Positions 52,648 through 61,500 are shown, counted from the stretch's first letter. The stretch: 64,000 nucleotides of DNA from Metabacillus indicus LMG 22858 (GCF_000708755.2 NZ_JGVU02000002.1:1-64000); one strand, 5' to 3'. Program-made: numbers and translations. Notes: a model not told the origin generated them from the letters alone.

Positions 52648-52772
52648 TACTTTGAATTCAAGATATTTTAATTAAAAGTATTATTCGTCTCTGAGCCGCA
52701 TATATGGTAAAGAAGGCAAATTTTTTTAGCTATATATCTCGAATTAAAAATAATTTGTGAAGGATGATTAGC

Positions 52773-53171
52773 ATGTTAGATTTAGGACTTTTACTGATTC
52801 GTCTTGTTGTCGGTTTATCATTTATGGCTCACGGAGCACAAAAATTGTTCGGTTCTTTCGGGGGACACGGACTGAAGGGGACAGGGGGATTTTTTGAATC
52901 GATCGGAATTAAGCCCGGAGTTGCGATGGCGCTGCTTGCGGGACTTGCTGAATTTGCAGGTGGTGCTCTTTTTGCAGCCGGACTGTTTACACCTCTTGCA
53001 GGTGCTGCGCTCGCGGGAACGATGCTTGTTGCAATCTTCAAAGTTCATGCGCCTAATGGCTTCTGGGCTGCAAACAACGGCTATGAGCTGAACCTGACAC
53101 TGCTTGCCGTGGCTGTGGGAGTTGCTCTTACAGGTGCAGGTGCATATTCTCTTGATGCATACTTCTTTTAA
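52773..53171 (+). CDS. DoxX-family membrane protein
   Basis: A 132-aa four-span protein: LLLIRLVVGLSFMAHGAQKLFGSFGGHG is the DoxX signature, followed by Gly/Ala-rich helices. B. subtilis relatives (CatD, MhqP) are induced by quinones and thiol stress. ATG 52773 has GAAGG 9 bases before. Monocistronic with a very strong promoter. Confidence 0.9.
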   Translation: MLDLGLLLIRLVVGLSFMAHGAQKLFGSFGGHGLKGTGGFFESIGIKPGVAMALLAGLAEFAGGALFAAGLFTPLAGAALAGTMLVAIFKVHAPNGFWAANNGYELNLTLLAVAVGVALTGAGAYSLDAYFF

Positions 53172-53182
53172 TACGGCATGAA

Positions 53183-53216
53183 AAAAGGAACTCAAATGTG
53201 AGTTCCTTTTTCATTT
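53183..53216 (+). terminator. Bidirectional terminator between doxX and ecsC-like gene
   Basis: AAAAAAGGAACTCA-AATG-TGAGTTCCTTTTT. The last codons of the minus-strand EcsC gene are inside the hairpin. Confidence 0.9.
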
Positions 53217-54031
53217 TCTATAACGAATGGAGATTCTGTTTCCAGTCTTTCAAGAATTCTTCTTTTCTGATAGAGCATAATGCCTGCTTCAGCAATGTCT
53301 TTTATCATTGAGCGGTTTGTATAGGCGCCGAAAAGCATGCCGGCAACAGGGACCATCTGCAGAAGTTTTTTGAGGCCGAAGTGGTCACGGTACGTGTAGA
53401 CAACCTCCCGCCAGCCCTGCAGTTTTGAAAGCATGTCCGCGGGCTTTGCGCTGCGTCCGTAATAGCCTGAAAGTTCGTTTAGAATCGCTTCTTTTCCAAC
53501 CACGTCGGCAGAGGCGAACTGCAGGCATTTCACAATGAAAATGCGCTCCTCTTTTTCATCAGGATCATAGCCGTAGATGACCGCGATTTCCTGCAGGGTT
53601 TTCAGCGACAGACCAAGGATGACAGGGATGTCCACTGCAAGAGTGAAAACTCCGCCAAACCCGGTCGTTGCTCCCTGAACCGTCGCCACATTTCCCCTGT
53701 TTGTTTTCAGATCGCCGCTTACAATGTTCATGACATTCAGGGGGACGGTTTTCAGGTCACCGATCGTTTCAATCGTTTTATCAGGAACGAGCTGCTGCAC
53801 CTTTTTCAGCATGCCGTTTTTCTGTGTTAAGTATTTTCCGCCTCCCTGGATGAAGCTTCCGAGCTCATCAAGTAGAACGCCGATTTTTTTTTGAATAAAT
53901 GCAGGCGTCAATTTATCAAGAATCTTAAAAGGAATCCGGCCGATTTTCTCCCAGAAAAACAGGCCTTTCTGATCGTCTTCCCATTCCTCAATTTCTTTTA
54001 AACGTGCAAGAAGCTGTTCCTTTGTTTCCAC
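53192..54031 (-). CDS. EcsC family protein
   Basis: A 279-aa protein with GFGGVFTLAVDIPVILGLSLKTLQEIAVIYGYD, the EcsC core, and a second hydrophobic segment LLQMVPVAGMLFGAYTN. EcsC-like proteins are membrane-associated and of unclear role; this one is not with ecsAB. METKEQLLARLKEIEEWE starts a helical N-terminus. The stop codon is in the shared terminator. Confidence 0.88.
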   Translation of the reverse strand: METKEQLLARLKEIEEWEDDQKGLFFWEKIGRIPFKILDKLTPAFIQKKIGVLLDELGSFIQGGGKYLTQKNGMLKKVQQLVPDKTIETIGDLKTVPLNVMNIVSGDLKTNRGNVATVQGATTGFGGVFTLAVDIPVILGLSLKTLQEIAVIYGYDPDEKEERIFIVKCLQFASADVVGKEAILNELSGYYGRSAKPADMLSKLQGWREVVYTYRDHFGLKKLLQMVPVAGMLFGAYTNRSMIKDIAEAGIMLYQKRRILERLETESPFVIENEKGTHI

Positions 54032-54174
54032 CGTTCACCGCGCCCTTTCCCTGGCTTTTTCTTCATTTTAGCAAAAGGGAACAGGAAAAAGAAAAAATGA
54101 AGCATATTTTTTGGATTTTGCCGAAGTTTATCAGATAATAGGTTTATTCTGAGTTTCAGAAAGGAGATACAATA

Positions 54175-55005
54175 ATGGCAAAAAATCTGCAGGATACAAC
54201 AGCTTTACATAATGGAGTGAATATGCCCTGGTTTGGCCTTGGCGTCTTTAAAGTGGAAGACGGAAATGAGGTTGTAAACTCTGTTAAATGGGCAATCGAA
54301 GCAGGCTATAAAAGCATCGATACCGCTGCAATTTACGGAAATGAAGAGGGCGTGGGACAAGCCATCAAAGAAAGCGGCGTCTCGCGCGAAGAGCTTTTCA
54401 TTACGACTAAAGTATGGAATGCTGATCAGGGCTATGATTCTACCCTTAAAGCATTTGACGAAAGCATGAAAAAACTTGGTCTTGAGTATCTTGATCTTTA
54501 CCTCGTTCACTGGCCGGTTAAAGGCAAGTACAAAGAAACATGGAAAGCTCTTGAAACACTTTACAAAGAAGGAAAAGTAAAAGCAATCGGCGTAAGCAAC
54601 TTCCAGGTTCACCATCTGAAAGATGTCATGGAAGACGCTGAAATCGTTCCTATGGTAAACCAGGTGGAATACCATCCGCGCCTGACTCAAAAAGAGCTTC
54701 ATGCTTTCTGCAAAGAAAACAGCATTCAGCTTGAAGCATGGTCACCGCTTATGCAGGGCAAACTGCTAGACGACGCGACACTGACAGAAATTGCAGAAAA
54801 ACACGGCAAGTCTGTCGCTCAGGTCATCTTGCGCTGGGATCTTCAAAATGGCGTAGTCACCATTCCAAAATCAGTGAAAGAGCACCGCATTTACGACAAT
54901 GCAGCCATCTTTGATTTCGAATTGACACAAGAAGACATGGAACGCATCGACGGCTTAAACCGCGATGAGCGTGTAGGTCCGGATCCGGATAATTTTGATT
55001 TTTAA
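54175..55005 (+). CDS. Aldo/keto reductase (YvgN-like)
   Basis: A 276-aa (beta/alpha)8 reductase, same length as B. subtilis YvgN. Catalytic tetrad Asp49, Tyr54, Lys79, His112 is complete (SIDTAAIYGNE; TTKVW; LVHWP). NADPH site IPKSVKEHRI. Such enzymes reduce methylglyoxal and other aldehydes. AAAGGAG precedes the ATG; single gene. Confidence 0.92.
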   Translation: MAKNLQDTTALHNGVNMPWFGLGVFKVEDGNEVVNSVKWAIEAGYKSIDTAAIYGNEEGVGQAIKESGVSREELFITTKVWNADQGYDSTLKAFDESMKKLGLEYLDLYLVHWPVKGKYKETWKALETLYKEGKVKAIGVSNFQVHHLKDVMEDAEIVPMVNQVEYHPRLTQKELHAFCKENSIQLEAWSPLMQGKLLDDATLTEIAEKHGKSVAQVILRWDLQNGVVTIPKSVKEHRIYDNAAIFDFELTQEDMERIDGLNRDERVGPDPDNFDF

Positions 55006-55020
55006 TTGTATGCTGAATGA

Positions 55021-55049
55021 GGCTGTTCTTAATGAACAGTCTTTTTTTT
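55021..55049 (+). terminator. Terminator of the aldo/keto reductase gene
   Basis: GGCTGTTC-TTAAT-GAACAGTC with one G-T pair and eight T. Confidence 0.8.
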
Positions 55050-55149
55050 GTTGGGCTCTTGTAAAAAATTGAGAAAAATACATGTCCGAATTTTTCAAAT
55101 TTGATATAATCAAAATGGATGAAACAGTAAAAGGAGACGTGCCGGCTAT

Positions 55150-55737
55150 ATGAAAAAATTATCATTTTTTCCAATACTATTAATTGCTGCCGGACTTTGT
55201 TTGACAGGCTACGGGGGCTTTCAGATTGCAGAAACCCACCTTAAAACGAATCAGTCTCTTGCGGATGCGGAAGCGATCATCAAAGCCTCAGCAAGCTCCA
55301 AAACTGAAATGCCGACTCAGGAAAACCGGTACGAGGCTGAAACAGGCGATGCTGTCGGCATTCTGAAAATTGACCGGCTTGACGCCGAGCTGCCAATCGT
55401 CGAAGGGACAGACCCGGATGACTTGGCCAAAGGAGTCGGACACTACAAAGGCAGCTATTACCCGAATGAAAACGGACAGATTGTTCTATCCGGCCACAGA
55501 GACACGGTCTTCAGAAAAGCAGGGGAGCTGAAAATAGGCGACTCGCTTGTCGTCGCCCTGCCATACGGAGAATTTGAATACCGAATCAAATCGACGAAAA
55601 TCGTCGATGCCGATGACCTCAGCGTGATCACTCTTCAAAATGAAAAAGAAGAATTGGTCCTGACAACGTGCTATCCATTCAGTTTCGTCGGAAGCGCACC
55701 GGAGAGGTATATTATTTATGCTGAAAAAGCGGAATGA
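55150..55737 (+). CDS. yhcS: Class D sortase (YhcS-like)
   Basis: A 195-aa membrane-anchored transpeptidase: N-terminal helix (LLIAAGLCLTGYGGF), sortase barrel with His in LSGHRDTVF (about residue 120), Cys in LTTCYPF (about 176) and Arg in APERYI (about 185). It attaches LPxTG-like proteins to peptidoglycan. B. subtilis yhcS sits beside its substrate gene yhcR and yhcT/yhcU; here yhcT and yhcU are kept but no yhcR-like substrate is seen. Its stop overlaps an ATG of the next frame. Confidence 0.92.
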   Translation: MKKLSFFPILLIAAGLCLTGYGGFQIAETHLKTNQSLADAEAIIKASASSKTEMPTQENRYEAETGDAVGILKIDRLDAELPIVEGTDPDDLAKGVGHYKGSYYPNENGQIVLSGHRDTVFRKAGELKIGDSLVVALPYGEFEYRIKSTKIVDADDLSVITLQNEKEELVLTTCYPFSFVGSAPERYIIYAEKAE

Positions 55738-55757
55738 GATTGGAGAGAGGCAACTTG

Positions 55758-56177
55758 ATGATTAGAGAATTGAAAACAAATGCAGAATGTAAAGAAGCCT
55801 ATCCTGTCATGTCCCAGCTGAGGGTGAATCTGAGTGAAGAGGATTACCTGGGGCTGCTTGAGCCTATGAAGAAGCAGGGCTACAGGCTGCTTGCCCTTTA
55901 TGATGAAAATCAGATAAAAGGACTTGCAGGCATTATTGAACTGACGAACTTCTATAACGAAAAACACATTTATGTTTATGACCTTGTGACGGACGGAGCT
56001 TCAAGGTCCAAGGGATACGGGGAAAAACTCCTGCACCATGTAGAAGAGCTTGCGAAAGAATCAGGCTGCGGCATGGTTTCACTGAGTTCAGGCAATCAGC
56101 GGAAGGACGCACACCGGTTTTATGAAGAAAAGATGGGTTTTGACAGAGTAAGTCACGTTTTTAATAAGAAGCTGTAA
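55758..56177 (+). CDS. GNAT N-acetyltransferase
   Basis: A 139-aa GNAT protein: VYDLVTDGASRSKGYGEKLLHHVEE with the acetyl-CoA loop R-S-K-G-Y-G, and SSGNQRKDAHRFYEEKMGF. GAGAGAGG precedes ATG 55758 by 8 bases. It is 20 bases after the sortase stop, so probably co-transcribed. Substrate unknown. Confidence 0.87.
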   Translation: MIRELKTNAECKEAYPVMSQLRVNLSEEDYLGLLEPMKKQGYRLLALYDENQIKGLAGIIELTNFYNEKHIYVYDLVTDGASRSKGYGEKLLHHVEELAKESGCGMVSLSSGNQRKDAHRFYEEKMGFDRVSHVFNKKL

Positions 56178-56213
56178 AAAAATGCTCCGGACAAGATATC
56201 CGGAGCATTTTTC
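56178..56213 (+). terminator. Bidirectional terminator
   Basis: AAAAAAATGCTCCGG / CCGGAGCATTTTT, between the GNAT gene and the converging pseudouridine synthase. Confidence 0.92.
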
Positions 56214-56219
56214 ATGTTT

Positions 56220-57131
56220 TTAAAGAAACTCCAGCCGCACAAGCAGATCTCTCATATCCTCAGGAAACGGAGCAGAAACCTCAATTTCTTCACCTGTGAA
56301 TGGGTGCACGACGGATATTTCCGATGCATGCAGCGCCTGTCTGCGAATAAGATTTTGATTGCCGCCGTACAGGACATCTCCAGTAATCGGAAAGCCGATG
56401 TGGCTGACATGGACACGAATTTGGTGTGTTCTGCCTGTATCAAGCTGCAGCTTCAATAGAGATACATCAAATTTACGGGTATATCCTTCGCGCTTAAAAT
56501 GCGTAATAGCTGGTTGTCCGCCCGGTGAAACTCTCCTGCGGGACGGGTGGTGCCGGTCTTTTCCGATTGGATGATCGATTCTGCCTTTTTTCTGCTTCAC
56601 TTCGCCTTGGACAACGGCCGTATAGGTTCTCTTTACTTTTCGTTCTTCAAGCAGCCGGTCAAGTACCGCATGCGACAAGGCATGTTTCGCAAAAACGACG
56701 GCACCTGATGTATCCCGGTCGAGTCTGTGAATATGCCTGATTTTCCGCGATAAGCCGTTCATCTGAAAATGGGAAGCGATCCCGTTTGCAAGAGTCCCCG
56801 TTTGAGACGGCTCATTCGGATGAGTGTCCATCCCTGCCGGCTTGTTCACAATAAGGAAATGATCATCCTCGTATAAAAAATCAAGCTCCATATATTCAGC
56901 AGCGGTGCCGCAATCCTCTTCTTGATATACCCGTATCATAACGGAATCCGATTCTTTCAGCGGCTGCGTCCAGTCCGGGTCTTTCTCATTCACTTTGACA
57001 TCTTTGTTGATTCTGAAACTATGGGCAAGTCCTTTCGGAACATGAAGTTTTTCTTTTACCATTTGCTGAAGTGACAATCCCGCCCACTCTTTCTTGACAG
57101 GTAATATCAGCCATTCGCCTTTGCGTTTCAT
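56220..57131 (-). CDS. yhcT: RluA-family pseudouridine synthase (YhcT-like)
   Basis: A 303-aa protein. An N-terminal S4-like RNA-binding part (1-75), then the synthase core with catalytic Asp in IHRLDRDTSGAVVFAK near residue 140 and LDTGRTHQIRVH. It isomerises uridine in rRNA or tRNA. It lies in the same neighbourhood as yhcS and yhcU in B. subtilis, though transcribed in the opposite direction here. Confidence 0.92.
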   Translation of the reverse strand: MKRKGEWLILPVKKEWAGLSLQQMVKEKLHVPKGLAHSFRINKDVKVNEKDPDWTQPLKESDSVMIRVYQEEDCGTAAEYMELDFLYEDDHFLIVNKPAGMDTHPNEPSQTGTLANGIASHFQMNGLSRKIRHIHRLDRDTSGAVVFAKHALSHAVLDRLLEERKVKRTYTAVVQGEVKQKKGRIDHPIGKDRHHPSRRRVSPGGQPAITHFKREGYTRKFDVSLLKLQLDTGRTHQIRVHVSHIGFPITGDVLYGGNQNLIRRQALHASEISVVHPFTGEEIEVSAPFPEDMRDLLVRLEFL

Positions 57132-57287
57132 TCTTTGTCCCCCAACTGTGAGTAGTTCTTCAAGTATACTAAACCATCTATTTGGATGTCCAAGCTATAA
57201 ACGGAAACACTTACCTCTGCTTAGCGGTTTGGAGCTATGTTAAAGTTGTAGTAAGACAAAGAGTGAGCAGCAAAGAGGTGAATAGAT

Positions 57288-57689
57288 TTGAGGATTGTGT
57301 TTGCATCAACTGAGGAACAGGAGCATTACATTGAAGAGCTGATTCAAACGATGTACGAAGACATTTTTCCGAGGTATTTTTCAGATGAAACGATTGATCA
57401 GCTTGATGAGCTTTCTGTACTGAAACCCCATTCAGAAGACCTTCAATATAATGGAACTCTGAAAGAAGCCTTTCAGATCATGTCGAGTCTTCAGGCGCTG
57501 ACGGCGCTGCTGGATCATTTGGATGATCAGCAGGGGGAAGAACAAAGGAATCTGTATAACCGCAATATCAGCATTTTAAAAAAGTACGGCTACAAACTTC
57601 CGCTGACATTTGATCATTTTCTGGCTTCAAGGGAAAAGGCCGAGGAAGTGAGCAAGTACGGAAAACCGGCGAATAAGTGGATTGTGTAA
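57288..57689 (+). CDS. yhcU: YhcU-like protein (DUF5365)
   Basis: A 133-aa acidic soluble protein from a TTG at 57288 (AGAGGTG seven bases upstream). It starts MRIVFASTEEQEHYIEELIQTMYEDIFPRYF in parts and matches the size and pattern of B. subtilis YhcU. Function unknown. Divergent from yhcT. Confidence 0.85.
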   Translation: MRIVFASTEEQEHYIEELIQTMYEDIFPRYFSDETIDQLDELSVLKPHSEDLQYNGTLKEAFQIMSSLQALTALLDHLDDQQGEEQRNLYNRNISILKKYGYKLPLTFDHFLASREKAEEVSKYGKPANKWIV

Positions 57690-57693
57690 GGAA

Positions 57694-57727
57694 TGAAAAA
57701 AGGGGACACGGTTGTGTCCCCTTTTTG
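57694..57727 (+). terminator. Bidirectional terminator after yhcU
   Basis: AAAAAAGGGGACAC-GGTT-GTGTCCCCTTTTT. Confidence 0.93.
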
Positions 57728-57737
57728 CGTTGATCGT

Positions 57738-58202
57738 TTATTTCCATTCGCTGAACAGGTCTTTAAAGAAAGCCCCGTCATTATATCCAACTACACGGTC
57801 AACTTCTTTTCCGTTTTCGTATTTAACGAGAGTAGGCGTTGATTCGATGCCGTATTTTTGCCAGCCGTCTTCGAATTCAAGAAGGTTGAACTGTCCGATT
57901 TCAACACCTGCATCATCAGCTGCAGGCATAAGTTCAGGAGTTGTCCGTTTGCAGTGTGAGCATGTCGGGCTGAAATAATAAACGATGAAATCTTCTTTTT
58001 TGTCCATTTTTTCATCTACTTCTTCAGGAAGAATGATACTTTGATAGTTTGGATCGTCAAGCTGATCAACCGTTGCGGAGTTCAGCTCATCCTTGCCGTA
58101 TGGATTGCCTTCTGATTTTTCCGATTGCTGATAGGTTGTGACAAAGGCCAAGCCTCCGAAAATGACTAAGAAAATACCTGCAAATATCAAGATTTTTTTC
58201 AT
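57738..58202 (-). CDS. Thioredoxin-like thiol oxidoreductase (BdbA/BdbD-like)
   Basis: A 154-aa protein with an N-terminal membrane helix (ILIFAGIFLVIFGGLAFV) and an extracytoplasmic thioredoxin fold holding CSHC (SPTCSHCKRTTP) and the cis-Pro in ESTPTLVKY. It should form disulfides in exported proteins, re-oxidised by the DsbB-like protein encoded just upstream. ATG 58202 follows AGCAGG, one base after the previous stop. It is plainly thioredoxin-like, without the large DsbA insertion expected in BdbD. Confidence 0.88.
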   Translation of the reverse strand: MKKILIFAGIFLVIFGGLAFVTTYQQSEKSEGNPYGKDELNSATVDQLDDPNYQSIILPEEVDEKMDKKEDFIVYYFSPTCSHCKRTTPELMPAADDAGVEIGQFNLLEFEDGWQKYGIESTPTLVKYENGKEVDRVVGYNDGAFFKDLFSEWK

Positions 58203-58203
58203 A

Positions 58204-58641
58204 TTATCGACCTGCTTTCCATTTTCTGTGTATCGTAAAGCTTGCTGCAAAAATAATTGAAAATCCGATTAATGCGAGAAACGGGATCGTAATAAATCCA
58301 AGCCAGTTAATATACTCACCAGTACATGGGACAATACCGCAAGCGGCTGAATTCTCCCCGATAAAATCAATCTTCTGGACGGCGTAGTGGTAAATGGAGA
58401 TTGCTCCGCCTATGCCTGATAAAATCATCGTGTAAAAGGCAATCTGATAATCTTTTTTAATGACGGCAATCCCAAGGATCACGACCAGCGGGTACATGAG
58501 GATCCGCTGATACCAGCAGAGATTACATGGAACAAAATCGAGAATCTCTGAAAAATATAAGCTGCCGAGCATCGAAATGAAGGACGCTCCCCAGGCGGTA
58601 AACAAAGCATTTTCTATGTATTTTTTCTCTTGTTCAGACAC
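58204..58641 (-). CDS. bdbC: DsbB-type disulfide bond oxidoreductase (BdbC-like)
   Basis: A 145-aa four-span protein. First Cys pair CNLCWYQR (about residues 39-42), second pair CGIVPC in the second extracellular loop, then NWLGFITIPFLALIGF, as in B. subtilis BdbC. It passes electrons from the thioredoxin-like partner to quinones. First gene of a two-gene minus-strand operon. Confidence 0.92.
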   Translation of the reverse strand: MSEQEKKYIENALFTAWGASFISMLGSLYFSEILDFVPCNLCWYQRILMYPLVVILGIAVIKKDYQIAFYTMILSGIGGAISIYHYAVQKIDFIGENSAACGIVPCTGEYINWLGFITIPFLALIGFSIIFAASFTIHRKWKAGR

Positions 58642-58822
58642 ACTATCGCCTCTCCATCAATAAGGTTACACGACATATTATAGTTGCCGGGCCCATTCTT
58701 GTAAAATGAAAGCGCCTTTTGATAGGGTGCGCCCCGGATATCACTCCCCAAACACTCCCCATTTTCTTTCTTTTTAAAATCCGTTATATAATGAACATAC
58801 TACTTGATAGGAGGGGCACACA

Positions 58823-59485
58823 GTGATCAAAGCAATCGTTTTCGATTTTGACGGACTGATATTGGATACAGAAACGCACGAGTATGAAGTGCTCCAGGAA
58901 ATTTTTCAGGAGCATGGGAGCGACCTTCCGATGCAGGTGTGGGGGAAAGTCATTGGTACATCCTCAGATTTTAACCCGTATCAGTATTTAGAAGAGCAGA
59001 TTGGGAAAACGCTGGTGCATGAAGACCTGGCGGCTCTGCGAAAAGAAAAATTCGCTAAAAGAATGGAAACGGAAGGTCCGCGACCAGGCGTTGAAGCCTA
59101 TTTGCTTGCTGCACAGGACCTTGGACTGAAAATCGGTCTGGCCTCAAGTTCCAGTTATCAGTGGGTTTCCACCTATCTCAAATCTCTGAACTTATTTGAT
59201 TATTTTGAGTGCATCCGCACCTCTGATGATGTGGAAAAAGTAAAGCCCGACCCGGCCCTTTACATAAAAGCGGCAGAATGCCTTGGCCTGAAGCCTGAAG
59301 AGTGCCTGGCTTTTGAAGACTCAGCAAACGGGGCACTTGCAGCAAAACGTGCGGGAATGTTCTGCACCATTGTTCCAAACAGTGTGACGGCCCATATGGA
59401 ATTTGCAGAGATTGACCACAGGCTGGAATCAATGGCAGAGATGGAGCTTGCAGAAGTGATCAGAAAAATTGAATTAAATCGTTAA
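58823..59485 (+). CDS. yhcW: HAD-family phosphatase / beta-phosphoglucomutase-like (YhcW)
   Basis: A 220-aa HAD protein, the length of B. subtilis YhcW. Motif I DFDGLILDTE, motif II ASSSSYQ, motif III Lys in KVKPDP and motif IV FEDSANG. Cap domain lies between motifs I and II. Probably dephosphorylates or isomerises a sugar phosphate. GTG start with AGGAGGGG. Confidence 0.9.
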   Translation: MIKAIVFDFDGLILDTETHEYEVLQEIFQEHGSDLPMQVWGKVIGTSSDFNPYQYLEEQIGKTLVHEDLAALRKEKFAKRMETEGPRPGVEAYLLAAQDLGLKIGLASSSSYQWVSTYLKSLNLFDYFECIRTSDDVEKVKPDPALYIKAAECLGLKPEECLAFEDSANGALAAKRAGMFCTIVPNSVTAHMEFAEIDHRLESMAEMELAEVIRKIELNR

Positions 59486-59547
59486 CATGTTTTAAACCGG
59501 TTTCTAGCGGGAATAAATTGCTGGTAAGAAATAAAGGAGCGATTTTT

Positions 59548-61092
59548 GTGACAGATACAATTGACTTATCGAAATTTGAGAAAAAGATGATTATCAGAAA
59601 TATTGAAGACAAAGACATAGATGAAATTCTGGCTATGCAGGCGCTTTGTTTCCCGGGCATGGTTCCGTGGAAAAGGGAGCATCTTGAAAGCCATCTTGAA
59701 CATTTTCCCGAAGGACAGTTCTGTGCTGAATTTGAAGGCAAAATCATCGGATCGTGTTCAAGTTTGATCATTAACTTTGATGAGTATGACGACAGACACA
59801 CATGGGATGATATTACAGACAACGGCTATATCACCAACCACAATCCGGACGGATACAATATGTACGGCATCGAGGTCATGGTGCATCCGGATTACCGCCG
59901 GATGAAAATAGGCCACAGACTTTATGAGGCAAGAAAAGATCTTGCGAGAAGACTGAACCTGAAAAGTATTATTATCGGGGGGAGAATCCCGAACTATCAT
60001 AAATTTGAAAAAGAGCTTTCGCCAAGGCAGTACGTACAGGAAGTGAAGCAGCATAAAATTTATGATCCTGTTCTGTCTTTTCAGCTGCTGAATGGCTTTA
60101 CACTGATGAGGATCAACCCGAACTACCTGCCTGATGACAGAGCTTCGGGCAAATATGCCACGCTGATGGAATGGAACAACGTTGATTACCTTCCAACCTC
60201 AAAACGCTATTACAAAACAGCTTTTCCGGTTCGCATCTGCGTGGTCCAATATCAGATGAAGCAAATCAATTCGTTCGAAGAATTTGCGACACAGGTTGAG
60301 TATTATACAGACGTTGCTTCCGATGCTTCCGCTGATTTTGCGGTATTCCCGGAGCTGCTTACGACACAGTTAATGTCGTTCCTGGATGAAAAATCACCGA
60401 GCAGGGCCATCCGGAGGGTAACGGAATATACAGAGGAATACATCAGCCTGTTCACAGAGCTTGCTGTCAAATACAACGTAAACATTATCGGCGGTTCCCA
60501 TTTTGTTGAAGAAGACAACGGGAAAATTTTCAACGTGGCCTATCTTTTCAGAAGAGACGGCACCATTGAAAAACAATACAAAATCCACATTACGCCGAAT
60601 GAGCGCAAATGGTGGGGCATCAGCAGGGGCGACGACATTAAAGTATTTGATACTGACTGCGGGAAAATTGCCATTCAGATCTGCTATGATATCGAGTTTC
60701 CTGAACTTGCGCGGATTGCTGCTGACAAAGGGGCAAAAATTATCTTTACGCCTTTCTGTACAGAAGATCGTCAGGGATATCTCCGTGTCCGCTACTGTTC
60801 ACAGGCACGCGCTGTAGAAAACCAGATTTACACGGTGATTTCCGGAACGGTCGGAAACCTGCCGCAGACAGAAAACATGGATATCCAGTATGCGCAGTCA
60901 GCCATTTTCGCGCCGTCTGACTTCGAATTTGCAAGAGACGGCATCGTCGGGGAGTGCAATCCAAATATAGAAATGGTCGTCATCGGAGATGTTGACCTCG
61001 AGATCCTCCGCAGACAGCGCCAGTCCGGCACAGTCAGACAGCTTAAAGACAGAAGACATGACGTGTATGGAATCCGTTATAAGAAGAACTGA
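59548..61092 (+). CDS. yhcX: N-acetyltransferase-carbon/nitrogen hydrolase fusion (YhcX)
   Basis: A 514-aa two-domain protein. Residues 15-210: GNAT domain (MIIRNIEDKDIDEILAMQ; VHPDYRRMKIGHRLYEAR). Residues 230-500: nitrilase fold with Glu (AVFPELL), Lys (YKIHITPNE) and Cys (IAIQICYDIEFPE). Same composition and length as B. subtilis YhcX. Substrates unknown; the pair suggests acylation plus deacylation or amide hydrolysis of one metabolite. GTG 59548 follows AAGGAG; the frame from 59518 is not favoured. Confidence 0.92.
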   Translation: MTDTIDLSKFEKKMIIRNIEDKDIDEILAMQALCFPGMVPWKREHLESHLEHFPEGQFCAEFEGKIIGSCSSLIINFDEYDDRHTWDDITDNGYITNHNPDGYNMYGIEVMVHPDYRRMKIGHRLYEARKDLARRLNLKSIIIGGRIPNYHKFEKELSPRQYVQEVKQHKIYDPVLSFQLLNGFTLMRINPNYLPDDRASGKYATLMEWNNVDYLPTSKRYYKTAFPVRICVVQYQMKQINSFEEFATQVEYYTDVASDASADFAVFPELLTTQLMSFLDEKSPSRAIRRVTEYTEEYISLFTELAVKYNVNIIGGSHFVEEDNGKIFNVAYLFRRDGTIEKQYKIHITPNERKWWGISRGDDIKVFDTDCGKIAIQICYDIEFPELARIAADKGAKIIFTPFCTEDRQGYLRVRYCSQARAVENQIYTVISGTVGNLPQTENMDIQYAQSAIFAPSDFEFARDGIVGECNPNIEMVVIGDVDLEILRRQRQSGTVRQLKDRRHDVYGIRYKKN

Positions 61093-61187
61093 TTTGGAAA
61101 GAAACCCTTTTATGGAGACAGAGATTTTCTTTGTCTCATTTTTTATGGAAGGCTGTTAGAACACTGTTCAGATGTAAATGCTGAGAC

Positions 61188-61395
61188 AAAGTGCTCTAAT
61201 CGGGTCTTTAGGGCACTTACCAGATGCGAGAGCCAAGGCAAAGTGTTCTAACCGGGTCTTAAGAACACTTTCCAGATGTCAGAGCAAAGACAAAGTGTTC
61301 TAATCAGATCTTAAGAACACTTTCCAGATGCGGGAGCAAAGACAAAGTGTTCTAATCGGATCTTAAGAGCACTTTCCAAACTAAATTAAGTAGAG
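61188..61395. repeat. 52-bp tandem repeat array (four units)
   Basis: AAAGTGYTCTAA starts units at 61188, 61240, 61292 and 61344, exactly 52 bp apart. Each full unit holds AAAGTGTTCT, 12 bases, then AGAACACTTT, a 10-bp perfect dyad. Non-coding. The rest of 61093-61500 shows no gene. Confidence 0.95.
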
Positions 61396-61500
61396 AACGT
61401 GTTCCACTAACTCCCCCCTTGAGTTGTCATCCCGTATATAGTACATTCCTTGTATGCCATTATTCATAAGAACAACTAAAAAATGGAAGGAGGACGATTT

